This document shows positions 1 to 8,729 of a stretch of DNA of 56,765 bases, piece after piece. The stretch lies in contig NZ_JAINWJ010000024.1 in assembly GCF_021021415.1 (NCBI RefSeq), forward strand, positions 1-56,765. The letters are read 5' to 3'. A program made the translations under genes and the position numbers. Below the pieces are notes generated by a model. That model was not told the DNA's origin. It saw nothing but the letters and a program-made list of their open reading frames with translations, and made no database searches. This DNA comes from Martelella mediterranea. Lineage in GTDB: Bacteria; Pseudomonadota; Alphaproteobacteria; Rhizobiales; Rhizobiaceae. Each line of letters begins with the position of its first letter. The stretch's first letter is position 1.

Positions 1-99
1 AGAGAGTATTGGGAGCAAGCTGCTACGCCATATGCAATAGCCCTGCCCTCAAGGGGGAAGATCGTTTGCCGGGCGGCGAGGCCCAGCAAACCCTTATCC

Positions 100-918
100 T
101 CACGGCCGGTTCCTAAGCGCCTCGGCCTCGGCGTAGAACTTCTTTTCCCAGTCCTTGTGGTTATCCAGCCCCTCGCGGATGAAGGGTGTGAACACGGCGA
201 GGTTCATCAGCATCCAGTTGACCAATTTGGCCGGGAAACGGGTCGGCTTGACGAAATCGACAAACAGCACCACGCGGGTCTTGTCGGTGTGGTTCCAGGC
301 CTCGTGCTCATAGGCATCGTCGAAGATCAGCACCTTGCCCTCTTCCCAATGGCAGATCTGGTCCTTGACGCGGATGGCGAGCTGATCGGGCTCGGCCTCG
401 GGCACGATCATGCCGAGATGGAGGCGCAGCACGCCGTTATAGGGACCACGATGGGCCGGCAGGTGCTTGCCGGGCTCGAAGATCGAGAACATCACCGTGG
501 TGAGGCCGGGTATCTTCTGCATCGCCTCCCAGGTCTTCGGGCAGGTCTTGATGTTCTGTTCCGATTTCAGCCCATAGCCGAGCAGGAAGAAGGTCTTCCA
601 GTGGTTGTCGTCGGAGATCGTCTTCACATCGGTCGAGATGTCCTGGAAGCTCGGCAGTTCCGCCTGGCGCAGCAGTATCTTGTCGAGTTCGGCGCGGATC
701 GCGGGCGCTGCCGCCTCGATCTCCTTCGACCACGGGAAGGTGGCGTTATCATAGACCGGCGGGTTGCCGTGGATGGCATATTTCAGATTGAGCTTTTCGG
801 CACAGTTGACGATGCCCATGAAGAAGCGGGTCACCGCGCTCGGCCGTTCCATGGGGGTGATGCCCTCGGTGCCGAAGGTCTGGCCGTGATCGGCGGTTTC
901 AGTCTCTGCTTTTGCCAT
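100..918 (-). CDS. LpxO-like aspartyl/asparaginyl beta-hydroxylase family protein
   Basis: Probable Fe(II)/2-oxoglutarate-dependent hydroxylase of the aspartyl/asparaginyl beta-hydroxylase family, which includes LpxO, the enzyme that hydroxylates an acyl chain of lipid A at the inner membrane. In the 272-residue product the expected metal ligands are visible: H156 (in AHRGPYNG), H167 (in LRLHLG) and H205 (in YEHEAWN), with R215 as the likely 2-oxoglutarate contact. A hydrophobic stretch near residues 232-246 could sit on the membrane. The frame is open about 60 codons further upstream, but the ATG at 918 follows a strong AAAGGGGG ribosome binding site and the upstream residues look non-coding. 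The gene is divergent from the permease-kinase gene. Family membership is clear; lipid A as substrate is inference, and peptidyl hydroxylation remains possible. Confidence 0.85.
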   Translation of the reverse strand: MAKAETETADHGQTFGTEGITPMERPSAVTRFFMGIVNCAEKLNLKYAIHGNPPVYDNATFPWSKEIEAAAPAIRAELDKILLRQAELPSFQDISTDVKTISDDNHWKTFFLLGYGLKSEQNIKTCPKTWEAMQKIPGLTTVMFSIFEPGKHLPAHRGPYNGVLRLHLGMIVPEAEPDQLAIRVKDQICHWEEGKVLIFDDAYEHEAWNHTDKTRVVLFVDFVKPTRFPAKLVNWMLMNLAVFTPFIREGLDNHKDWEKKFYAEAEALRNRP

Positions 919-1083
919 GACGCCCCCTTTATGCTGTGCATCGGTCCTTCCTGCACGCCAGCAGCATAACATTGTAACAAAAAAGGAAAAAGTGCGGCAG
1001 TGAAGGCCGATATCCACGCGTTTTTGCTTGCCAAGCGCACGGGATGCCGAAACATTTGTCTCACCTCTCCTTGCGAGCGATTG

Positions 1084-4000
1084 ATGACACCACGCCAACG
1101 CATCATTCCGGTCCGGCGCGAATATAATCGCTGGGTCGCCAACCAGACGCTGGAAGACTACGCGCTGCGCTTCACCGCCAAGAGCGCGCGGCGGTTTTCC
1201 TCGAGCCGGATTTCGCAGACCGCGATCGGCGCGATCTCGTTTCTGGCGCTGGAAGCGATCGGCGGCACGATCACGCTCTCCTACGGCACCACCAATGCGT
1301 TTTATGCCGCGATCGTCGCCTCCGTCGTGATGCTGCTCGCCGGCCTACCGATCGCGCGCTACGCGATCCGCCACGGCGTCGATATCGATCTTCTGACGCG
1401 CGGCGCATCCTTCGGCTATATCGGCTCCACGGTCACCTCGCTGATCTATGCCAGCTTCACCTTCATCCTGTTTGCGATCGAAGCCTCGATCATGTCCGGC
1501 GCGCTGAAGCTTGCCTTCGGCATACCGCTGTGGATCAGCTACATCATCTCCGCCGTGGTAGTGATCCCGCTGGTGACCTATGGCGTGCAGATGATCTCGC
1601 GGTTCCAGTTGATCACCCAGCCGTTCTGGATCGTGCTCAACATCGCCCCGTTCATCTTCATCGCCTTCATGGATTTTGAGAAATTCGAGTTGTGGCGGGC
1701 CTTTGGCGGGTTGAACGCGGCCGCGGCGGAACCGGGCATGGCCGCGCCGTTCACGCTGGCCGGCTTTGCGGCGGCGGCCGGCGTGATCTTCGCGTTGATG
1801 CCGCAGATCGGCGAGCAGGTCGACTTCCTGCGCTTTCTGCCCGCGACCGGCAAGCCCAGGCTCCACCACCGGATCGCGATCTTCCTCGCTGGCCCCGGCT
1901 GGGTGGTGGTCGGCGTGCCGAAGCTGATGGCGGGGTCGTTTCTGGCGGTGCTGGCGCTTTCCACCGGCATGCCGGCAAGCGAGGCCGCCGATCCCGCCCA
2001 TATGTATCTGACGGCTTTCGGCTACATGATCCCGAACCAGACGGCGGCGCTGATGCTGATGGCCGCCTTCGTGGTTGTCTCCCAGCTCAAGATCAACGTC
2101 ATGAATGCCTATGCCGGCTCGCTCGCCTGGTCGAACTTCTTCTCGCGCCTGACGCACAGCCATCCGGGCCGGGTGGTGTGGCTGGTGTTCAATGTCGCGA
2201 TCGCGCTGCTTTTGATGCAGCTCGGCATCTACCGGCTCTTGGAGGCCTCGCTCAGCGTGTTCTCGATCGTCGCCATGGCCTGGCTGTCGACGATTTCCGC
2301 CGATCTGTTCATCAACAAGCCGCTCGGCCTGTCGCCGCCCGGCATCGAGTTCAAGCGCGCCCATCTCTACGACATCAATCCCGTCGGTCTCGGGGCGATG
2401 TTCCTCTCCGGCGCGATCGCCCTTGCCGCCCATTTCGGCCTGTTCGGCGCGCTGGCGGTCTCCTTCGCGCCGTTCATCGCCCTTTTCGTCGCGCTTATCG
2501 CCTCGCCGGCGCTCGCCTATGCCACCGGCGGGCGTTACTACCTCGCCCGCCGCCAGCGCAAGGGCTGGCAGGAAAAGACGGCGATCACCTGCTCGATCTG
2601 CGAACACGCCTTCGAGCCGGAGGATATGGCGTGGTGTCCGGCCTATGCCGGGCCGATCTGCTCGCTGTGCTGTTCACTCGACAGCCGCTGTCACGACCTC
2701 TGCAAGCCGAACGCGAAGTTCGAGGCGCAGCTTGGTACCGTCGCCCACAAGCTGCTGCCGGCGCGGATCGTCGCCCAGCTTGCCACAAGGCTCGGGCGCT
2801 ACGGCATAACGCTCGCGCTGTCGATCACCGCGATCGGCGCGATCCTGGCGATGATCGCCTATCAGACCGCGCGGGCGGCGCCGGAAACCCAGGTGGTGGT
2901 CTACAACACCGCGCTGATCGTGTTCTTCGTCTTTGCGCTGATTGCCGGCGTGGTCGCCTGGTTCTTCGTGCTGGCCCAGGACAGTCGCAAGGTCGCCGAG
3001 GAAGAATCCTCGCGCCAGACCACGCTGCTGCTCAAGGAAATCGCGGCGCACGAGAAAACCGATGCGGCGTTGCAGGCAGCCAAGGAGGCCGCCGAATCCG
3101 CCAACCGCGCCAAGAGCCGCTATGTCGTCGGCCTCTCCCACGAGCTCAGGACGCCGCTCAACGCCGTCTCCGGCTATTCCCAGTTGCTGGAGCGCGACCC
3201 GTCGATCCCCGAGGCCCGCCAGCCGGCGATCCAGTCGATCCGGCGCTCCGCCGACTATCTCTCCGGCCTGATCGACGGGCTGCTCGATATTTCCCGGATC
3301 GAATCCGGCCGGCTGCAGGTCTATTCCAACGAGATAAATCTCGGCGAGTTCCTCGACCAGATCGTCGATATCTTCGAGACCCAGGCCCGCGCCAAGGGCC
3401 TCGCCTTTCGCCACGGGCGCGACCGGAACCTGCCAGCCTATGTCCGCACCGACGAAAAGCGCCTGCGCCAGATCCTGGTCAATCTCCTGTCGAACGCGGT
3501 GAAGTTCACCGATACGGGCACGGTGACCTTCGATGCCCGCTATCGCAGCCAGGTGGCCACCTTCACCGTGACCGATACCGGCAGCGGCATCGACGAAAAG
3601 CATCTCGGCCGGATCTACGAACCGTTCGAGCGCGGGGGCACACGCGACAAGCCGGGCCTCGGTCTCGGCCTGACGATTACCAAACTTCTGGTCAATACGC
3701 TTGGCGGCGATATCACGGTCAAGAGCCGCCCCGGTGAGGGCGCGACCTTCTCGGTGCGGCTGATGCTCGCCTCCGTCGACCGCCCGACGCCCCCGCAAGC
3801 CGGCGCGGACACCGGCGTCTATGATGGTCCGCGCCGCACGATCATGGTTGTCGACGACAATGAGGATCACCGCGCGATGATGGCCGATATCCTGCAGCCG
3901 CTCGGCTTCAACGTGATGCTGGCCGAAAACGGCGCGGCCTGTCTCGAACAGACCGCAATCGAACCGGCGGACCTGTTCCTGCTCGACATCCGCATGCCCG

Positions 4001-4458
4001 GCATGAACGGCTGGCAACTGGCAACGGTGCTGCGCGAACGCGGCGTGACGCGGCCGATCATCATGCTCTCCGCCAATATCGGCGATGATGCCGAGATCGG
4101 CCACGGCGATGACAGCCATAACGACACGCTGTCCAAGCCCGTCAATCTCAAGCGGCTCAAGGACGTTCTCGGCATGCATCTCGGCCTGACATGGCGGCAA
4201 GCGGCGGCTGTTCAGCCGACCAAACCTTCGAAAAAAACGCCGGAGCCGGTCGTTCCGCCCCCGAAACCCGAGCGGGAGGAATTGATCCGTCTGGCGGAGA
4301 TCGGCTATCACCGGGGCATCAAGGACAAGCTCGCCGCGCATGCCGCCACGCACAAGCCGTTTGTCGAGGAGGCGACGGGTTTCGTCGATCGTTTCGATCT
4401 CGACGGCTTCCTGCGTTTCATGAGATCGCTGCCGACCGAAGGGGACGGGAATGGCTGA
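1084..4458 (+). CDS. NCS1-permease / hybrid sensor histidine kinase fusion
   Basis: A 1124-residue membrane protein joining a transporter to a two-component kinase. Residues ~1-495 are a purine/cytosine permease (NCS1) domain with many hydrophobic helices. Residues 503-540 hold eight cysteines (C503, C506, C518, C526, C529, C530, C536, C540) that look like a metal-binding module. Two further helices (~573-592, ~605-627) and a short helical linker lead to a HisKA domain with H686 in SHELRTPLN and a HATPase with N box and GLGLGL lid. A receiver follows with D968 in LLDIRMPG, then a ~60-residue helical tail. ATG at 1084 was chosen over the open frame from 1000 because the NCS1-like N-terminus starts just after it. 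The last 8 bases overlap the response regulator gene. The likely role is sensing a substrate, perhaps a nucleobase-like compound, through the permease domain; the ligand is unknown. Confidence 0.9.
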   Translation: MTPRQRIIPVRREYNRWVANQTLEDYALRFTAKSARRFSSSRISQTAIGAISFLALEAIGGTITLSYGTTNAFYAAIVASVVMLLAGLPIARYAIRHGVDIDLLTRGASFGYIGSTVTSLIYASFTFILFAIEASIMSGALKLAFGIPLWISYIISAVVVIPLVTYGVQMISRFQLITQPFWIVLNIAPFIFIAFMDFEKFELWRAFGGLNAAAAEPGMAAPFTLAGFAAAAGVIFALMPQIGEQVDFLRFLPATGKPRLHHRIAIFLAGPGWVVVGVPKLMAGSFLAVLALSTGMPASEAADPAHMYLTAFGYMIPNQTAALMLMAAFVVVSQLKINVMNAYAGSLAWSNFFSRLTHSHPGRVVWLVFNVAIALLLMQLGIYRLLEASLSVFSIVAMAWLSTISADLFINKPLGLSPPGIEFKRAHLYDINPVGLGAMFLSGAIALAAHFGLFGALAVSFAPFIALFVALIASPALAYATGGRYYLARRQRKGWQEKTAITCSICEHAFEPEDMAWCPAYAGPICSLCCSLDSRCHDLCKPNAKFEAQLGTVAHKLLPARIVAQLATRLGRYGITLALSITAIGAILAMIAYQTARAAPETQVVVYNTALIVFFVFALIAGVVAWFFVLAQDSRKVAEEESSRQTTLLLKEIAAHEKTDAALQAAKEAAESANRAKSRYVVGLSHELRTPLNAVSGYSQLLERDPSIPEARQPAIQSIRRSADYLSGLIDGLLDISRIESGRLQVYSNEINLGEFLDQIVDIFETQARAKGLAFRHGRDRNLPAYVRTDEKRLRQILVNLLSNAVKFTDTGTVTFDARYRSQVATFTVTDTGSGIDEKHLGRIYEPFERGGTRDKPGLGLGLTITKLLVNTLGGDITVKSRPGEGATFSVRLMLASVDRPTPPQAGADTGVYDGPRRTIMVVDDNEDHRAMMADILQPLGFNVMLAENGAACLEQTAIEPADLFLLDIRMPGMNGWQLATVLRERGVTRPIIMLSANIGDDAEIGHGDDSHNDTLSKPVNLKRLKDVLGMHLGLTWRQAAAVQPTKPSKKTPEPVVPPPKPEREELIRLAEIGYHRGIKDKLAAHAATHKPFVEEATGFVDRFDLDGFLRFMRSLPTEGDGNG

Positions 4459-5359
4459 GCCACAGGAAATCGTGCTGCTCGTCGATGACAGCCCGGATGC
4501 TCTGAGTTTCCTGACCGAGGCGCTGGAGGCGTCCGGCTATTCCGTCCTGATCGCGACCTCTGGCGCGAGCGCGCTTTCGATCGTCGAGCGGATCACGCCC
4601 GATATCGTGCTGATGGATGCGGTGATGCCCAAGATGGACGGCTTCGAGGCCTGCCGCAGGCTGAAGGCCGGCCCCTCCGCCGAAGCGCCGGTGATCTTCA
4701 TGACCGGGCTTTCGGAGACCGAGCATATCGTTCACGCGCTGGAATCGGGCGGGGTCGACTACCTCACCAAGCCGATCAATATCGACGAGCTGCGCGCCCG
4801 CATCCGCGTCCATCTCGCCAATGCCCGCTCAACCCAGAGCGCGCGGGTGGCGCTGGACGCGACCGGCCGCCACCTGCTGGCTTGCGATGCCGAGGGAGGA
4901 CTGCGCTGGATGACGCCGCAGGCAAGCCGGCTGATCCACGACGCGGTCGGCGCCGGCGCCGACCTCGGCTTCGTCTCGCGCCAGCTTGCCGGCCGGCTTG
5001 CAGGCGGCGAACCGGTGGCCAGCCCCGAGGCGATTCTTCCGATCACCGAAAATGGCAAAAAGCTGTTTCAGCTCGCCTTTCTGGAAAAGACCGGGGCCAG
5101 CGAGTATCTGTTCCGCGTCACCCCCGCCAACCCCGTCAGCGACGACGAGGCGCTGCGCAAGGAATTTCCGCTGACCGCGCGCGAGGCCGAGGTTTTGGCC
5201 TGGATCGCCAAGGGCAAGACCAACCGCGATATCGGCGATATCCTCGGCCTTTCCACCCGCACGGTGAACAAGCATCTGGAAACGATCTATGTGAAGCTCG
5301 GCGTCGAAAACCGCGCCTCGGCGGCCGTCAAGGCGGCCTATGTGCTGCACGGGATGTGA
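4451..5359 (+). CDS. LuxR-family response regulator, partner of the permease-kinase
   Basis: A 302-residue response regulator. The N-terminal receiver has D12/D13, the phosphoacceptor D56 (in LMDAVMPKMDG) and K107 (in LTKP). Residues ~120-225 form a linker region with no recognised motif. The C-terminal ~65 residues are a LuxR-type helix-turn-helix (LTAREAEVLAWIAKGKTNRDI, with STRTVNKHLE as recognition helix). The start codon lies inside the last codons of the kinase gene (8-base overlap), so the two are translationally coupled and almost certainly a cognate pair. Targets cannot be read from the sequence; no regulated transporter or catabolic gene follows, since the next gene (cysK) is convergent. 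Assignment as a DNA-binding regulator is firm. Confidence 0.93.
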   Translation: MAEPQEIVLLVDDSPDALSFLTEALEASGYSVLIATSGASALSIVERITPDIVLMDAVMPKMDGFEACRRLKAGPSAEAPVIFMTGLSETEHIVHALESGGVDYLTKPINIDELRARIRVHLANARSTQSARVALDATGRHLLACDAEGGLRWMTPQASRLIHDAVGAGADLGFVSRQLAGRLAGGEPVASPEAILPITENGKKLFQLAFLEKTGASEYLFRVTPANPVSDDEALRKEFPLTAREAEVLAWIAKGKTNRDIGDILGLSTRTVNKHLETIYVKLGVENRASAAVKAAYVLHGM

Positions 5360-5393
5360 GCGGGGCTGTCTCGGCCGAGGAATCAGCACATAA

Positions 5394-5423
5394 AAAGGCG
5401 CGCAGCTCCCACCGCGCGCCTTT
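5394..5423 (-). terminator. Rho-independent terminator of cysK, possibly bidirectional
   Basis: A perfect 10-bp stem (AAAGGCGCGC at 5394-5403 with GCGCGCCTTT at 5414-5423) and a 10-base loop lies between the convergent response regulator and cysK. Read in the cysK direction it ends in TTTTTA, a good U-tract. On the other strand the tail is shorter (TTTCATC). Confidence 0.8.
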
Positions 5424-5442
5424 CATCAAAACCGGAGCGTCG

Positions 5443-6411
5443 TTACTGCCCGAGCCCCTCGAACAGCGCCGTCGACAGATAGCGTTCGGCGAAGGACGGG
5501 ATGATGACGACGATGGTCTTGCCTTCGTTCTCCGGGCGTGAGCCAATCTCGATGGCCGCCTTCAGGGCGGCGCCGGAGGAAATGCCGACCGGCACGCCTT
5601 CAAGGCGGGCCACTTCGCGGGCGAGCGCGAAGGCGTCGTCGTTTTCGACCTGCACGATCTCGTCATAGACCGAGGTATCGAGCACGCCCGGCACGAAGCC
5701 AGCGCCGATGCCCTGGATCTTGTGCGGCGCCGGCGAACCGCCGGACAGCACCGGCGAGGCGGTGGGCTCCACGGCCACCACATGCACATCCTTCTTCTTC
5801 GCCTTCAGCACCTGGCCGACGCCGGTGATGGTGCCGCCCGTGCCGATGCCGGAGACGAAGATGTCGACATCGCCATTGGTGTCGTTCCAGATTTCCTCGG
5901 CCGTGGTGTTGCGGTGGATTTCCGGATTGGCCGGGTTTTCGAACTGCTGCGGGATTACCGCGTTCTCGGTCTCGGCGGCGATTTCCTCCGCCTTTGCGAC
6001 CGCGCCCTTCATGCCCTTCGGCGGCTCGGTCAGCACCAGTTCCGCGCCGAGCAGCGCCAGCATCTTGCGGCGCTCGATCGACATCGATTCCGGCATGGTG
6101 AGGATCAGCCTGTAGCCCTTGGCGGCAGCGGCGAAGGCGAGCGCGATGCCGGTATTGCCCGAGGTCGGCTCGACCAGCACGGATTTGCCGGGGGTGATCT
6201 TTCCGGCCTTTTCCAGCGCCTCGATCATGGCGAAGCCGATACGGTCCTTCACCGAGGCGATCGGGTTGAAGAATTCGAGCTTGGCGAGCAGGTTGGCCTT
6301 GACGCCATGCTCCTTCGCCAGTTTGTCGAGACGCACGAGCGGCGTATCGCCGATCGTCTCGAGGATGGATCCGTATACCTTCCCGCGTCCGGGCTTGCCG
6401 TTCTGTTCCAT
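5443..6411 (-). CDS. cysK: cysteine synthase A (O-acetylserine sulfhydrylase)
   Basis: Pyridoxal-phosphate enzyme making cysteine from O-acetylserine and sulfide in the cytosol. The 322-residue product has the usual CysK length and motifs: K55 as Schiff-base lysine in ASVKDRIG, the substrate loop PTSGNTG (81-87), [10 protein letters not shown] (152-161), and the phosphate-binding GTGGTITG (188-195). The C-terminus reads [12 protein letters not shown]; the SFAERYLST block is typical of CysK. The ATG at 6411 is preceded by AGGGAG at good spacing. It stands alone, ending at the hairpin terminator at 5394-5423 and facing the response regulator gene. No serine acetyltransferase gene is nearby. Confidence 0.96.
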   Translation of the reverse strand: MEQNGKPGRGKVYGSILETIGDTPLVRLDKLAKEHGVKANLLAKLEFFNPIASVKDRIGFAMIEALEKAGKITPGKSVLVEPTSGNTGIALAFAAAAKGYRLILTMPESMSIERRKMLALLGAELVLTEPPKGMKGAVAKAEEIAAETENAVIPQQFENPANPEIHRNTTAEEIWNDTNGDVDIFVSGIGTGGTITGVGQVLKAKKKDVHVVAVEPTASPVLSGGSPAPHKIQGIGAGFVPGVLDTSVYDEIVQVENDDAFALAREVARLEGVPVGISSGAALKAAIEIGSRPENEGKTIVVIIPSFAERYLSTALFEGLGQ

Positions 6412-6568
6412 GACTGTGCTCCCTTGAATCCGTTACAATCTAGGTAGGGTCGAAGGCGACCGAATGCGAGGCACGAACCGGCAATGCGCTCCGGACTTGA
6501 GGAATGCAGTTCCAATTATCGCCTCAACGAAGGAATTTCATTTCAAGTCCAGCCTGCCAGCCCGCCCG

Positions 6569-7837
6569 TCACTGCAAAAACGCGCTGTAGAGCCAGAAAC
6601 AGGCCCCGCCGACCACGATCGCCACCAGCGTCACCAGGGCGAGCAACCGGCCATATTCCCGCGTGCCGCTGCCATAGGCCAGCACCACCTTGGTGACAAG
6701 ATTGGCGACTGTCGCCGTCAGCACCGCGATCGCGGCGGTATGGACGGGAACGGCGTTTCCGGCCAGATGCGCTGTCGAAAGCGTGATGGCGTCGAGATCG
6801 GGAATGCCGGAGACGAGCGCGATGAACACGATACTCGCCGGCCCGAGCAAACCGACCAGAACCTTGGCGGCGAAGCCGACGACGCCCAGCAGCGCGCCGA
6901 ACCGCAAGACCGATTGCAGCTCGAACGGATTGGAAAGCTGAAGCTCGGACTTCGCGCCGGCGTTTGGCCTGCTGCGGCTCAGGATGAAACTCGCAAGGAT
7001 GAAGGCGCAAAGCCCCGGCGCAAGGGCGGCCGCCAGCGGCGCCATCAGAACCGGCGCCACGACCGAGGCAATCACGAAGCAGCGGACCAGCGAAAGCCCG
7101 CCGGCGATGGATGCGGCGCCCGCGAGATTGCGCGACAGCGCCGGCTGCCCGACAGAAATGCGCGCGAAGGAGAGCGTCGTTGCCGTTGACGACACGATGC
7201 CGCCGGTGGCGCCGGCAAACAGAATGCCGCGCTCCGGCCCGCCAATGCGCATGGCCACATAGCCGGCATAGGAAAGTGCTGCAATCATCACCGTCATCAG
7301 CCAGACGGAGAACGGGTTGAACCCGCCCCATGGATCGATCGCGCGGTTGGGCAGAAGCGGCAGCGCCACGAAGCTCATCGTCAAAAGCACGAGCGCCGAA
7401 CGCAGTTCCACCCATGTCATCGACTTCAGAAAACCGTGGAGCGCGTGGCGGGCGGCCAGCAGCACGGTGGTGACCACCCCGCCGGCGGCCGCCAGCCGCA
7501 TATCACCCGTGACGGAAACAATGCCGAGCGCGAACACGACCAGCGCCGCGACCACGCTGGTAACGCTGAAATCCTGCCGTGGGCCCGACGCCCGGTATTC
7601 GAACACGACGAAGGCGATCGTCAGCCCGGCCGCCAGCATCGCCGGCACCGCCGGGCCGGTCTCGACGCCAAGATAGCCCGCCAGCCCGCCCAGAAGCCCG
7701 ACCAGCGCAAAGGTGCGGATGCCCGCCACCCGCTGCCCGTCGGCAAGGTCCCGCTCCTGCCAGCCGCGCTCGATCCCGGCCAAGAGCCCGATCGCCAGCG
7801 CCAGGCCAATCCGCTGAAACGCCTCCATCATGTCCAT
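6569..7837 (-). CDS. MgtC/SapB family protein with DUF4010 domain
   Basis: A 422-residue polytopic inner-membrane protein with roughly a dozen hydrophobic helices. The N-terminal third has the MgtC/SapB pattern (GLLAGIERGWQER, then VAGIRTFALVGLLGG) and the remainder matches the DUF4010 type (ATGGIVSSTATTLSFAR). Function of this two-domain type is not established; MgtC itself is linked to Mg2+ homeostasis and intracellular survival, but that should not be transferred directly. A TTG six bases upstream is also open, but GGAGG sits eight bases from the ATG at 7837 and only two from the TTG, so the ATG is chosen. The gene is between cysK and dut on the same strand with gaps of 157 and 102 bases, so probably its own transcription unit. 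Confidence 0.85.
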   Translation of the reverse strand: MDMMEAFQRIGLALAIGLLAGIERGWQERDLADGQRVAGIRTFALVGLLGGLAGYLGVETGPAVPAMLAAGLTIAFVVFEYRASGPRQDFSVTSVVAALVVFALGIVSVTGDMRLAAAGGVVTTVLLAARHALHGFLKSMTWVELRSALVLLTMSFVALPLLPNRAIDPWGGFNPFSVWLMTVMIAALSYAGYVAMRIGGPERGILFAGATGGIVSSTATTLSFARISVGQPALSRNLAGAASIAGGLSLVRCFVIASVVAPVLMAPLAAALAPGLCAFILASFILSRSRPNAGAKSELQLSNPFELQSVLRFGALLGVVGFAAKVLVGLLGPASIVFIALVSGIPDLDAITLSTAHLAGNAVPVHTAAIAVLTATVANLVTKVVLAYGSGTREYGRLLALVTLVAIVVGGACFWLYSAFLQ

Positions 7838-7939
7838 CGGCAAGGCCTCCGTGCCGCGTTGCGCCAGCTTTCCGGGAAGCCTACACCACAGGCAAGAATG
7901 CGGAAATACGCCGATTTACAGACGCCCGGAAACCGCGCC

Positions 7940-8398
7940 TCACACGCCCGTCGATCCAAACCCGCCGGCGCCGCGTTTGGTCTCGGTCAGATCGTCGACC
8001 ACGGTCACCGGCATCTGCGTGACCGGGGCGATGATGACCTGGGCGATGCGCATGCCGCGTTCGATGGTGAAGGCTTCATCGCCGAGATTGACGAGCAGCA
8101 CCTTCACCTCGCCGCGATAATCGCTGTCGATGGTGCCGGGGGTATTGAGGCAGGTGATGCCGTGCTTGAAGGCGAGGCCGGAGCGCGGGCGGATCTGGGC
8201 CTCGAAACCTTGGGGAATTTCGAAGATGAAGCCGGTCGGCACCAGCGCCCGCTTGGCCGGTGCAAGCGTCAGCGGCGCGTCGACGGCGGCGCGGATATCC
8301 ATGCCGGCGGAACCGGAGGTTTCGTAGGCGGGCGGCTCGATGCCCTCGGCATGTTCCAGGCGTTTCAACTTCAGCGTCATTCTTTTTTCCGTGTCCAT
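7940..8398 (-). CDS. dut: dUTP diphosphatase
   Basis: Homotrimeric dUTPase that hydrolyses dUTP to dUMP and diphosphate, keeping uracil out of DNA and supplying thymidylate synthesis. All five family motifs are present in order in the 152-residue product: [35 protein letters not shown] and the C-terminal GGFGSTG. The frame remains open far upstream through the repeat region, but the family length points to ATG at 8398; a second ATG at 8380 would give 146 residues. Ribosome binding sites before both are weak, so the start is uncertain by six codons. Upstream lies a paired palindromic repeat separating it from the divergent prfC. Confidence 0.95.
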   Translation of the reverse strand: MDTEKRMTLKLKRLEHAEGIEPPAYETSGSAGMDIRAAVDAPLTLAPAKRALVPTGFIFEIPQGFEAQIRPRSGLAFKHGITCLNTPGTIDSDYRGEVKVLLVNLGDEAFTIERGMRIAQVIIAPVTQMPVTVVDDLTETKRGAGGFGSTGV

Positions 8399-8428
8399 CG
8401 TGTTTGCGGCCTGCCCCTCTCCTCCGTC

Positions 8429-8564
8429 ATGCTCGGGCTCGACCCGAGCATCTAACCACCTTTGTCGCGAGCAGAGCCTGCGGCTTGTATCAAAAACCGA
8501 GCCGCGACACGCCAACGCCCGTCGCATGGAAATGTGCTTGGATCCTCGGGTCAAGCCCGAGGAT
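8429..8564. repeat. Paired palindromic intergenic repeat, copy 1
   Basis: Two 23-base palindromes in opposite orientation, between the divergent dut and prfC. The left one is ATGCTCGGG-CTCGA-CCCGAGCAT (8429-8451) and the right one ATCCTCGGG-TCAAG-CCCGAGGAT (8542-8564). The left is flanked by GTC on its outer side and the right by GAC, so the whole unit is an inverted repeat about 90 bases across the middle. Two further copies of the same design occur at 30.3 and 56.7 kb. It resembles REP/BIME-type elements; no transposase is near it. Confidence 0.85.
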
Positions 8565-8729
8565 GACGCCAGAGAGGGTGGAGAGGCAGCATCACAAATC
8601 CGTTGTGACGTTGCCTCGCACGCGCCGCGTTTATCTCGCCCGCATCCTTCGCCACCAGAGGCCGACAGGTCAATTGCATCTTGTAGCCCAAATCGCTACA
8701 TAGGCCGCCATCAACAGGATATTCGACCG

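Noticed and set aside
65-90. Hairpin TTTGC...GCAAA near the window start as terminator of the LpxO-like gene
   Set aside because: One mismatch in the stem and no U-tract on either strand.
1345-2607. Long open frames antisense or frame-shifted to the permease-kinase gene (up to ~680 codons)
   Set aside because: They follow the third-position GC bias of the real gene, are rich in Arg/Gly/Asp/His, and have no recognisable motifs or ribosome binding sites.
8429-8564. Palindromic repeats as a CRISPR array or attachment sites
   Set aside because: Each site has only two palindromes in inverted orientation, no regular spacers, no cas genes and no integrase.
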